Position numbers and translations under genes: made by a program. 64,000 bases of DNA from Morinoia aosen (lineage: Eukaryota; Arthropoda; Malacostraca; Amphipoda; Talitridae): NCBI GenBank assembly GCA_030386875.1, contig CM059563.1:36246139-36310138 (forward strand). The letters run 5' to 3'. A model generated the notes under the pieces. It was given only the letters and a program-made list of their open reading frames with translations. It had not been told where the DNA came from and did not search any database. Shown here piece after piece: positions 49,604 to 59,411 of this stretch. Every line of letters begins with the position of its first letter. The first letter of the stretch is position 1.

Positions 49604-52600
49604 TTAATATATTTTATAGTGATTTAGTGCTAGTGTGTTGATACCATCTGGTAATATATGTCGCTTGTAATCATTACCATTTAATGCAACCTTATTTATT
49701 TCTTTAGTATATAATTCGTGGTTAACACTTTGGATATTATACATCGTTTTGTATATTGTTTCATTATTCAATGCTCTTTTATATTCATCCATTGTGATAT
49801 TGTGCTCAGTTATGTTCTTACTTACCCCTTTTGCTTTCTTACTCACGGAATTTTTCGTCTTGTAACAATATAGTTTTGCTCTGAGACCAACGAATTCTTC
49901 AATTGGTATTCCACACGTTTCGTCTTTCATTTTCCCAATCACTTTCATTTTTTTAGTTGAATATAGGAAGTGTTCTTTAGAATAGTATGATGTATCATAC
50001 AAGTCTTTATTTCTTTCCATATCTTTGTACAAATCTTTTGTTTCGATATCATAACATAATGAATCTGTATCTGTAAACAATAACTTTGCCTTATTACCAT
50101 ATTTCTTTTTAATATGATTATAATGGAAATCATACATTAATGTTTTACTTATATCTAATACAGATAACCCTACGTAGATTGGTTTATCAAATTTCAGTCT
50201 TTGTTTTTGCATATGACATGCTATCAAATTTTCTGAGAATATTTTAAAACTGGTAAAGTTTGGTTTATTTGCTAATTTAATTAATTCTTTCTCTGACTTT
50301 ACCAAACACACATCTACTCTATTTCTAATATTTTCCATTGTTTTACCAAATACTGAATTGTTCATCAGCTTGTAGAAGTCTTTTTCAAATTCAGATTTAG
50401 CTTGCTGGCGCATTTTTGTGTTGATATCAATATATGATTTCATCCATGGACTTTCATCAAACTCTAATATTCTGTGAATTTTCTCCAACTTCAATCCTAG
50501 ATCTAGATATTGTGTTAGAGATTTAAGATGTACAACATATTTTTCTCGTTTTCCAAGATGGGGAACTAATTTATTTACATCGTTTACTTTGATATTTTCT
50601 GGAGCTAATGGTAAATCATTATGTAGAGCATGTAAGTCTTTTGGATAACTTAAATCAACTTCTAATATATAACCTTTATCTGCTTTGAGTTTCGACTTTG
50701 GATCTTTCCATTTAAAGTTACCAGTAGGTAATGATCGACACATAGCCCAGCCGTAAAGATTATTTGCATCTATGTATGTGATAAAACTATTTGGTTTTCC
50801 TTTATCGAATGTTTCTGGAATATATGGATTGTTTGCTTTTGCATATCGTGTTGATATTGTAGAAATCCCACCTCTTATTCCTTTTTCAATGAATAGGAGC
50901 ATATCAGGATCTTCAAACAAGTCCAATTCTATTTTTGTATGTTCCAGTAGAGCATCGAAAGACAATCCTGGAGCCGTAAAATAATGTGCTGGATCTAGAG
51001 AATAAGTTTTCATGCATGTTAGTCTAAATTCTTCAAATACATCTGCTAATAATAATGTATCCACTTTTAGATATAAATTATGGTAATCTTTGAATGTTCT
51101 ACAATTAAAAGCTCTCCACACTTTGAGTGCATGCTGATATTCATCTTCTGAAATATTTTTATTATTTAATCTACTGTAGAATTCACTTTTAGCTGGTAAA
51201 CTATTAACATTCATTTTTTCATAACTATTTACATATTCATACGGATAAATACCTTTTTTGTTGATCAACTCTAATTGTTGTTCATTGAGAAAGAACTTCG
51301 ACAATTCTTTGTGCTCAGATAAATTCTTTGATAGTTTATCCAGAGACGAAGGTAAAAACCTGTAGCTGTCTAAAAACCGTAAGTCTCTGGTGATATCTTT
51401 AATTTTTCCTGTATGTTTACATACATAATAATCTGCTTTTATGGTTTGTGTAAAACTAATATATTCTTCATCTGTTTGTGGAATAACGTTCAACTTTCCG
51501 GATATATTTCCCAAGTCTTTCACAAACAAATGAGCATCGTAATTAGACAGATTGTGTAGAAACACAGGTATAAAATTAGGATTCCTAATTTTTAAATTAC
51601 ATTTTAAATGAGCTGGACCTCTATAATGACCTGTCAAATGATTGTGGTCTCTAACTTTATAGTTATCTTCCGTAAATTCTCCGCCACATACATAGCATCT
51701 TGTGGCTTCTTTATATTTTTCGAATTCATCTGATGGTAAATACATTTTCTTATTCATTTTAAACAGACTATAAATTCTCTTGGTCTCTTTTTCTAAATAT
51801 TCTACAAACTTTTGGGAAGCATCTTCACCATTATATATTTCTAAGCGGGAATATTCATCTGCTTCACATTTTGTATAGCAACAGAATGAATTAGGATTGT
51901 GCTTCTGAATGTTCATGGTGTAACTTGAGTTTTGATTTGGTTGACACGTATCTATTTTTGTCAATGTTGATTCAAAGTCAGCATAAATTGTGAAAGGATG
52001 TCTAATTGTTTTTTGGAAATGTTTAAATTTCAATTTACCTCCCTCAAGAACATACTTTGTTGGAGTGTGAACTGAGCAATCGTCTTTATGTTTATCTAGA
52101 ATATCTGATCTTCTAAAAACTGATAAACAATACGGACATACATGTTTTGTGTAATGGTTACTGGTTTTACAATAAGGACTCAATGATTTCATGAGAACAT
52201 AGTGAGTCGTGTTTGTATCTCTGATGAATAGTAATGATACCACATCTTTATTCTTTGATGTTGATATTCTAAGTGGACACAATTCATTATTATAATTAAA
52301 ACTATAAACGTTAACGGAAATGTTATAATTTTTTTTCGAATTTGGTTATACTTTTTAGTTCTACGGGGAACCTTATATCAGAAAAATTGAGTTTCTCGGC
52401 TTCAGCTTTTAGTCTTTTAGAAATTCGATGACCGTTTTTTCATCTAGACAGAAATATCTCGCGATAAACCATTTAAAGCATTCATTGTCGGTGTTTTGTA
52501 TATTTATTAATTTAAAATTGGGATTTCGAAACTTCTCAGGTAATTCAATATAGCTTGACCCTGTAATCGGTTGTATTCAACGATTTTCAAACTGAACTCT

Positions 52601-53781
52601 AATAATTGTTCAACTATCCAACCAGATGAATTTCTTGTGAAGTCATCGATTTTATTAACAACCTCTTTGTGTAAATTTGCAATTTCTATGTATCCTTTTG
52701 ATGCTGTCACAAATTTGCCAGAGTTGAACCAAGCTTGGCAGCTTAGCTTTTCATTTTTTAATTTTAATTTATAAAATTGCACTTTTAAATTAAGCTGTAG
52801 CTTGAGATTGTCAAATGCTTGATTTTTTATTACTTTTTCAATTTCAGGTGTGAAGTTTCTGAGAAATACCTCATAATCCTTGATTGATATATCTCCATTA
52901 TCATACTGTGAGCTCATTCCATTTATTGCTCTAGTAACTTTTCTAAATTTACATCCATAAACATTCCGGAAATGTTTCAATGATTTTCTATGACTATAGA
53001 TATTTGTCAGGTGTTTTTTACATATGTCACAATATTTTTTTAACTTGTTTTTACGTAGAGTGAAGAATTTATTAGATATTAACATATTATCAGTGTTTTT
53101 CATATGTGTCAGTGTCTTTTCATGTTTGTTAAAGTTTTTAATAGATACATTACAGATATTACAGAATACATTGAATGGTTTATTCATTTTTATAAAACTC
53201 TTATCTGAGGGTATTTTATTTTTTTCGGGATCAAATGAAGTCAATACTTTCTTTGTGTGTATTTTCGAGTTTTTATGTTGAGTGAAGAATTTATTAGATA
53301 TTAAAATATTATTAATGTTTTTCATATGTGTCAGTGTCTTTTCATGTTTGTTAAAGTTTTTAATAGATACATTACAGATATTACAGAATACATTGAATGG
53401 TTTATTTATTTTTATAAGATTCTTATCTGAGGGTATTTTATTTTTTTCAGGATCAAATGAAGTCAATACTTTCTTTGTGTGTATTTTCGAGTTTTTATGT
53501 TGAGTGAAGAATTTATTAGATATTAAAATATTATTAGTGTTTTTCATATGTGTCAGTGTCTTTTCATGTTTGTTAAAGTTTTTAATAGATACATTACAGA
53601 TATTACAGAATACATTGAATGGTTTATTCATTTTTATAAGATACTTATCTGAGGGTATTTTATTTTTTTCAAGATCAAATGAAGTCAATACTTTCTTTGT
53701 AGGTTTTTTCGAGTTTTTATGTTGTCGTGTTTTTTCATTGTTATATAATCTATATACATCTGATGATTTATCATATACCAT
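49604..53781 (-). pseudogene. POLB: Polinton protein-primed DNA polymerase B, three frameshifts
   Basis: About 1390 codons in total. The N-terminal part (53781-52507, 424 codons) has tandem C2H2-like fingers and then an SGWIVEQLLEFSLKI block typical of arthropod Polinton PolB. Between 52510 and 52283 the coding signal hops through frames: a NIQNTDNECFKW block, then RFPVELKSITKFEKK, then NISVNV. This gives slips near 52510, 52415 and in the 8-A run at 52329-52336. The 892-codon main part has a zinc finger (CPYCLSVF), ExoI YADFEST near 100, an endonuclease-VII-like treble clef (CYVCGGEF, DHNHLTGHYRG), motif A DANNLYGW near 502, motif B NNSVFGK near 639 and motif C TDTDS near 736. It replicates the element using a protein primer. 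As read it is broken. Confidence 0.9.
53060..53725. repeat. Triple 222-bp tandem repeat encoding zinc fingers in PolB
   Basis: Three in-frame units (53060-53281, 53282-53503, 53504-53725) of 74 codons each, very similar to each other. Each carries one FCNICNVSIKNFNKHEKTLTH finger-like block and a KKVLTSFD..KNKIPSDK linker. A diverged fourth finger (YCDICKKHLTNIYSHRKSLKH) follows. Being a multiple of three, copy number can change without breaking the frame. Confidence 0.93.
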
Positions 53782-54490
53782 TTTTAATACAATAAAAGTT
53801 CAACTAATTTGAAAAGTGTGAGTTCAGTAGTAGCACCTCCTTTAAGTACTCAGGCGAGAAAGCATCTGAAGTGAACCCGGAAATTTTTGCTCCTAATCAC
53901 AAAAATTCAATCATGACGAGCAATTGGGGGTGTCAAATCTTGCATCATGGTTTGTAACCGGAAAGTATTTGAGAATATTTCATCATGTTTTACAACCGGA
54001 AAGTATTTAAAGGGGGTTGCATCATGTTTTACCATCGAAAAGTTTTCAAGAAGGTTGCATCATGTTTTACAATCGGAAAGGAGATTGCATCATGTTTTAC
54101 AGCTGGAAAGTATCTAAGAAGGTTGCATCATGTTTTACAGCTGGAAAGTATCTAAGAAGATTGCATCATGTTTTACAACCGGAAAGTATTTAAGAAGACT
54201 GCATCATGTTTTACAACCGGAAAGTATTTAAGAAGGTTGCATCATGTTTTACAATCAGAAAGGAGATTGCGTTATGATGTACGGCACAAACGTGAAACTT
54301 GATAAGAATTCATAACTATATTTTAAAGATTATTTGACATGCTTAAAAGCATACACTCATTATACCCTTGATAATCTTTTAAACCTAAATATTCAGCAAA
54401 AGATTCCCATCCTATATTTGTATACATTAGTTTCTTCTAATAAATTTTCTATAGTTGTGAAGAAAACGAGAAGATTTTGAGGGGATACCT
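53782..54490. other. Non-coding gap between PolB and right inverted repeat
   Basis: Contains the minisatellite 53940-54277 and A/T-rich DNA. A 34-codon minus-strand frame (54427-54323, MYTNIGWESFAEYLGLKDYQ...) has no known relative and lacks the start-linked motif. I do not call it a gene. Confidence 0.5.
53940..54277. repeat. Minisatellite, about 38-bp unit, nine copies
   Basis: Units of GCATCATGTTTTACAACCGG then AAAGTATTTAAGAAGATT with small variations. Some units are shortened to 28 bp (AAAGGAGATT ending). It sits between the polymerase start and the right inverted repeat. Confidence 0.92.
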
Positions 54491-54781
54491 AAACGTTTTA
54501 TAGAAATTATACACTTCTTTAAAAATTTCAGTAGCAAATCACTTTTTCTTCATCGTAACATTTTAAGTATTGAAATAATTGTGCAAAATAAGAATATTTT
54601 TTTACTTCTCCAGTTAATTCGTAAAATCATGGATTATGAGGCTTCACAAGATCGTTCTTTAATGCCTGTAACCCTCCGAAAATCATGGATGAGGCTTTGA
54701 GGCTTTTCAAGATCGTTCTTTAATTGCTGAAATCCTCCAAAAATCCAAAATTGGGCTGGCAAGCTCTTTCCCCTTACTACT
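54491..54781. repeat. Polinton right terminal inverted repeat
   Basis: Ends CTTTCCCCTTACTACT, the reverse complement of the left end. It has the same internal 49-bp sub-repeat. The right duplicate AGTTGC follows at 54782-54787. Confidence 0.95.
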
Positions 54782-54787
54782 AGTTGC
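54782..54787. repeat. Polinton target-site duplication, right
   Basis: AGTTGC, followed by GTTTCATTATAATTATGTGG, which continues the Gypsy 3' region exactly as copy A does after 3596. Confidence 0.95.
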
Positions 54788-55327
54788 GTTTCATTATAAT
54801 TATGTGGGCGGTGTTTAGTTGGTTATTTTAACTGTGCGATTGTTTAGTTGATAGTTTAACATCGAACAGGGCATTATAATTTTCGTTCGCTCAGCTGCCC
54901 TTATTTTTGCTTATGTTGCAAAACTTGCGATAACTATGATCGTTCTTAAATGGTGTTGTTGGTGAGTTAGTTAAATTTCGATGCATACATTTTAAATTTT
55001 TAATGGTATGGGTCGGTACGTTTTAAAATTATTGACGATTTAAAATAATGGCGTTACTATTAACCAGGGTTGTCGCGTTAATTATTGAGTAACTTTTGTC
55101 AACTTTCCTTGTTAACTTCATGTTAAGTTGTTTAACGGTTTTGTTCATTCTGCGAATTCTTTTGAGTTTTTGAGTAACCGTTTAAAATTGTCCTTGTTAA
55201 TTTTGTTTGCAGAAATTTTTGTAGTTTACGTGCAACAGGTTCGTTTTGTTGCGAGTACTTTTCGAGTTTTTGATTACCCAGATTGTATTTAATTTTATTT
55301 TGATTCAATTGTTTGCATCTAGTTTTC
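54788..55327. other. Gypsy 3' non-coding region, second part (copy B)
   Basis: Collinear with 3597-4128. No gene seen. Confidence 0.7.
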
Positions 55328-55344
55328 GGGGGGGGGGGGACATA
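55328..55344 (+). promoter_or_regulatory. Polypurine tract of Gypsy (copy B)
   Basis: A run of eleven to twelve G and ACATA before the LTR TGTGCAG. The G run is longer than in copy A. Confidence 0.75.
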
Positions 55345-55541
55345 TGTGCAGTAAGCACACATAAACTCTTGCCTTCATTGTCTTGACAGGGTCTCGTAAG
55401 ATCTTGAGATTCCGCCGTCTATAAAACTGCGCCGTGCCTAGCTGATGGCGCTCAGTCATACATATTCTCGCCTGTTGCCAACGACACCTGGCTTCTACCA
55501 ATAAACATTTTCGCTCTACCGTGTTTCACTCCCACCACATA
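55345..55541 (+). repeat. Gypsy 3' LTR
   Basis: 197 bp, matching 18769-18965 and 4147-4343, with the TATA-like CTATAAAAC and an AATAAA. Target duplicate CTTA follows at 55542-55545. Confidence 0.92.
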
Positions 55542-56393
55542 CTTACAGCAAGATGGTTTGCAGCACTGAAGAAGAAATGCTTTATAAATATTTTACCATG
55601 AGTTTTATGAACTTTGGAGTCAATATATTTTATAGTTGAACCATTTCATCGCTAAAATTTACAAAGTATAAGAAATCAACTTACATGTTTAATTTTCACT
55701 GAATTGAAACATGCTGTTAACGTAAATGTTTCATTTTATGCAAATAATATATGTTCCATTGAATAGCCTACTTCGCCTCTCACAGGATCATTTTAAAAAT
55801 TGAGTATATTTCAAAAAGTATCTGTAAAACTAATTTCCTGAAGCAGTATTAGAATAGTAACAAAACACAGCAGGAGGAAAAAATGAATGAAACAGTTACA
55901 CAGTATAGTTGTTTATCAGTTCATTCGAAAGAAAATCTGATTGATTATCTGATCACGAAATTTCCTCATGATGAAAAGTAATGTTTCAAGATCAACTAAT
56001 GCAATTTATGGCGAAGAAAGATTTTTAAATTTTCCAAGCTGTTCAATGATTTGTAACCAATCCTTATTCAAAACCTTCTTACGTCGTGTATAAATATTTA
56101 GAGGATTATAACATGGTGGCCTTCATGGCATCCGTAATTGTCTGGTTCCTATTATATATGCAACAATTTGATTGTTGAAGCAAGGCATTTGTGTCAAATG
56201 ACATAATTTCTAAAAATAAGACATAATTGCATTCCTAACATCCCACAAAAACTAATTTATTTGTATTATTTGAAAACATAATGTTCAAGAGAGTAATTCA
56301 AATCTAATATATGTATCTACTTACGTGCATCGGTAGCCTTTTGTTTCTTCCCTAGGAGGCTCTGGAAAGATTTCAAAATAGCAATTCTTCAAA

Positions 56394-56685
56394 GCAGCTG
56401 AGGGACAATGTTTTTATTACACCAACCACACAATTTGTCTTGCAGTGCAGGATTCTGAGCTTCAAAATCTTTTGATTCCTCAATGATGGAAATTTCTTCT
56501 TGGGTGGTGGAATTACTGTCATCTTCTTCATTGCCAATAGCAGGAGGCTAGCGCTCATCATTTGTGTTCTGAAAAAATTCATCAATACTTTCACAAGAAT
56601 AAGATTCTTTGATGTTGCTAACAGCTTTCAATACAGTTGAATCACTGTCATCAATTACTGATTTGTCATCACCACTTTCAGCCAT
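56394..56685 (-). pseudogene. Exon-like acidic ORF with in-frame stop (copy B)
   Basis: Counterpart of 5195-5486: ATG at 56685, the shared in-frame TAG at 56548-56550 exactly 45 codons on, then Glu/Ser-rich codons and a CxxC pair. The terminal stop here is TGA instead of TAA. The family is not recognised. Confidence 0.35.
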
Positions 56686-57050
56686 CTCTTGCCCCTTAAG
56701 GGAGCGTACCCCCAGAATGCAGAGTTTTCTAGTGATATTGATTTATAGCTGCTATTCGGAAGGGTAAGATGTCAGGTACATCCTGTGAAAAAATCAGGTT
56801 CGTACCTTCATTCGTTCACCCGCTACGGGGGTTTAAAATATGGGGGGGAGGGGAGGGGGAAGTGCTATTTTATCATGTTACACCTACCCCTTGCCACTTT
56901 CTTCACGACTTGATGTTGCTGTGTCATCTCCTATGTCTCTGGATTGCTCTACAATGATTTCAGGGGTCTAACCTGAACAAAAAATGTGAACAAATTTTAA
57001 TTACAATTTTTTATTTTTCTTTGTTTACCTTATTTTGTAGGATCGGAATG

Positions 57051-57371
57051 TGGGGTTTCAAAACGCATCTCCTCCTACAGTTTTTGAGCTACTGTGATAA
57101 TTTTGGTATCATTGGATGTGGAAACACGCGAGCATTTCAAAAACTCCAATGGAAATTCGCAATTCATTCATGATCAAAAGTTGTGACGTCATAAAGTATG
57201 AAATTTTACCAAAAATAACATGCATTTGAATTTTTTGTTTTTCTCATTTCAAACTATAAGTAAAAGAATTCCATTCGAGTTTTTGGAATGCCCACGTCTT
57301 TTTGCATCCAATGATACCAAAATCATCACTGTAGCTTGAAATCTGTAGGAGGAGATGCATTTTGAAAACCC
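57051..57371. repeat. Foldback/inverted-repeat element (copy B)
   Basis: Counterpart of 5851-6173: arms around TGATAATTTTGGTATCATTG and its inverse CAATGATACCAAAATCATCA. Confidence 0.7.
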
Positions 57372-58110
57372 TTCCAAAAATCTCGTTTTCTATGAATATC
57401 TCGTTTTCTTTACAGTAAATCGCATTTTTTTCACGGATAACAAATGATTCCAAATTGCAGTTCCTTTCAGCATACCAATTTTCATTGCACTAAGTTCAAT
57501 TTTAAAGAAAATCTTCCTAAAGGGGGACGCTTCCTTTCACTAAAGCAGCACTCTGAACATCATTATTATTTCCACCACTCACTTGTCCGTCAAAACATGG
57601 TTCTTCTGTATTGACTTCGGAGATATTTTCTTAAAATTCACTGGATTATTGAATTCACTATCAGAGCAAAGCTCAACATATCTGATACTCTTTTCAAACT
57701 TTGAATTCTCTTAATTATTCATAAAATAATTTTTCTAATGAGCCATATTTGGTTATAAAACTGATAGTACTTTGACTACTGAGGAAAAATAGATGTATAT
57801 TTCATGAACTTTAATATCTACTATCAATCATATATATTTTAATGATTCCAATATGGAAAGATGCTCCTTGAATATCTTAAAATATAAGCATAATTCCGGT
57901 ACCGGCTTTGTGGTCAGACAAATTACCAAGGATTCATTCTTATGAAGTTAATAGTTAAAATAAATCCTTGAAGTTTCAGTTTCATCTACAAATCTAAATC
58001 AACAAAATTCATTTTGTTTCCAGTTCACATTTGAAAAAAATACCTTAAGAGAGTGGCACTTGTTTTATAAATCTAGACAAAAGACAAGTAGGCCATACCT
58101 AAAGCTGGGT

Positions 58111-58273
58111 AGTATTGCTAGTGTAAAGCTGTCAACACAATTATTAAATTATTTTCTATTTTTTTTCGTAGTAGAACAAAACGAAATGAGTAGAGTATTT
58201 AAAATAGGTTGCTAACATACCTTCCATATATGAGTACTCAATACAATGTATACTTCAAACAGTTCACATATAT
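58111..58273. other. 163-bp segment present only in copy B
   Basis: Lies between AAAGCTGGGT and TTTTTGC, which are adjacent in copy A (6901-6917). A/T-rich, with no inverted ends seen. A deletion in copy A is the simpler reading. Confidence 0.7.
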
Positions 58274-58870
58274 TTTTTGCTTAAGTAACTAACACAAAGT
58301 TAGCATACGTTTTTCATCCTAAATCATATAAATCCACGTTTCATGCAACAGCCCCAGCTAGGGAGATCCCACATAGGCTAAGTGCTTTACCACAATGTAG
58401 ACAAGCTATAATTTACTGCAGCTTAATTAAAATTATACACTCAATGTATCACTTTCACGTAAATTTACCCAAGTTCAATAAAGTTCATCCCGAATTGATA
58501 GCACACAGGAACGCGCCGTAAGGACACACACACGCCTCACGATGGCATCTAATTAAACCGTCAAACCGTCGTATGACCGATTCAAAACTACGACCAAACG
58601 AGAACAGAAAAAAACGTACTCATTACTCAAATGCTCGCCAATCTCAGTCAACAAAACATCATGAATAAGCAATATTTGCAAATAACAAAACTAATATTGG
58701 ATTCAAATTTTCTACTCTCTCTATTTATATCTAATGTACAAATGAACCTTTGAGAAGTGCAGCGGGACACTGGCAACGACATAAGTTCTAACCTTCGTTT
58801 TTTTCTGGTTTCGAACGCGTTGCGTAACGCACATTTAGGGATTTCTCATTTCGTTTCATTTACCTCTCGA

Positions 58871-59062
58871 TCATTGATATGAAAGTTTTGTAAATGCCCA
58901 AAATAAGGCTGATCTTTTTCTGAACTTCTTCAGTGAAACTTCTTGGATAAAATTCTTAATTAACTTCTTGGATAAACTGTGAAAATCATTAAAATGAACC
59001 AAAATTCGGCGCTTTCGAGTATTTGCATCAAATTTGTGCAAACGTAGCACATTCGACATCAA
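58871..59062 (-). other. Short conserved ORF of unknown status (copy B)
   Basis: Counterpart of 7508-7699, open over 63 codons with three residue differences. Probably chance. Confidence 0.15.
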
Positions 59063-59411
59063 TGGGTAGTTGAATACTCATCTAATGATAATTTGATTTT
59101 GCTTAATACATTGATTCTTTTATTTCACGCGCTGTGAATCGATTAAATGAGGATGTTTAGAACTTTCTGATATATTCATCGAAAATTCATTAATGAATAT
59201 TCAAGGCATATTCATTATTGAATATTCATAAATATCGGTAATATCCAAAATTCGGAATCGAATGTCCCCGGATACACTAAAACGGGTGCATTGAAGCTTA
59301 ATATCCTCGAATATTCCAGAATATTCGATTTCGGGAACTAGATATTCCGGCACTTGAGAGGATAAAGTAAATATTCAGTAACATCCACCCGAGCTTCATT
59401 TGCTCCAGGGG

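Larger units (their letters stand above)
40455..54781 (-). mobile_element. Polinton/Maverick element, 14,327 bp
   Basis: A self-synthesising virus-like DNA transposon with about 295-bp terminal inverted repeats that start AGTAGTAAGGGG, a 6-bp target duplication and a full gene set on the minus strand: PolB, PLA2-like, integrase, DUF8207-like, penton-like, major capsid, zinc-ribbon membrane protein, protease, fibre-like proteins and packaging ATPase. The gene order and gene-dense layout fit arthropod Polintons. PolB, capsid and one fibre gene are interrupted, while integrase, ATPase, protease and the penton-like gene are open. It inserted into the 3' region of the Gypsy element. Confidence 0.96.
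18769..55541 (+). mobile_element. Gypsy-type LTR retrotransposon carrying two nested insertions
   Basis: One Gypsy/Metaviridae element: 5' LTR, primer-site-like sequence, long leader, gag start, [BEL/Pao complex 20330-33710], gag zinc knuckle, protease, RT, RNase H, integrase, accessory ORF, 3' region, [Polinton 40455-54781], rest of 3' region, polypurine tract and 3' LTR. Without the insertions about 9.1 kb remains. The middle of gag is missing at the BEL site. pol has several stops and frameshifts, so the element is dead. The two LTRs differ by only a few substitutions. Confidence 0.88.
55542..59411. other. Host flank of Gypsy insertion, duplicated (copy B)
   Basis: Matches 4344-8048 throughout, with 163 extra bases at 58111-58273. 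It contains the same exon-like pseudogene, foldback repeat and GAATATTC-rich border. No intact gene. Confidence 0.8.

Noticed and set aside
53024..53812. Plus-strand Phe/Leu-rich frames that look like repeated membrane proteins
   Set aside because: Antisense of the triple zinc-finger repeat of PolB.
40455..54781. Free-living large DNA virus or virophage integrated in the genome
   Set aside because: Inverted ends, 6-bp duplication, the integrase/PolB/capsid set and size fit Polinton/Maverick. No virophage helicase-primase or host-virus genes are seen.
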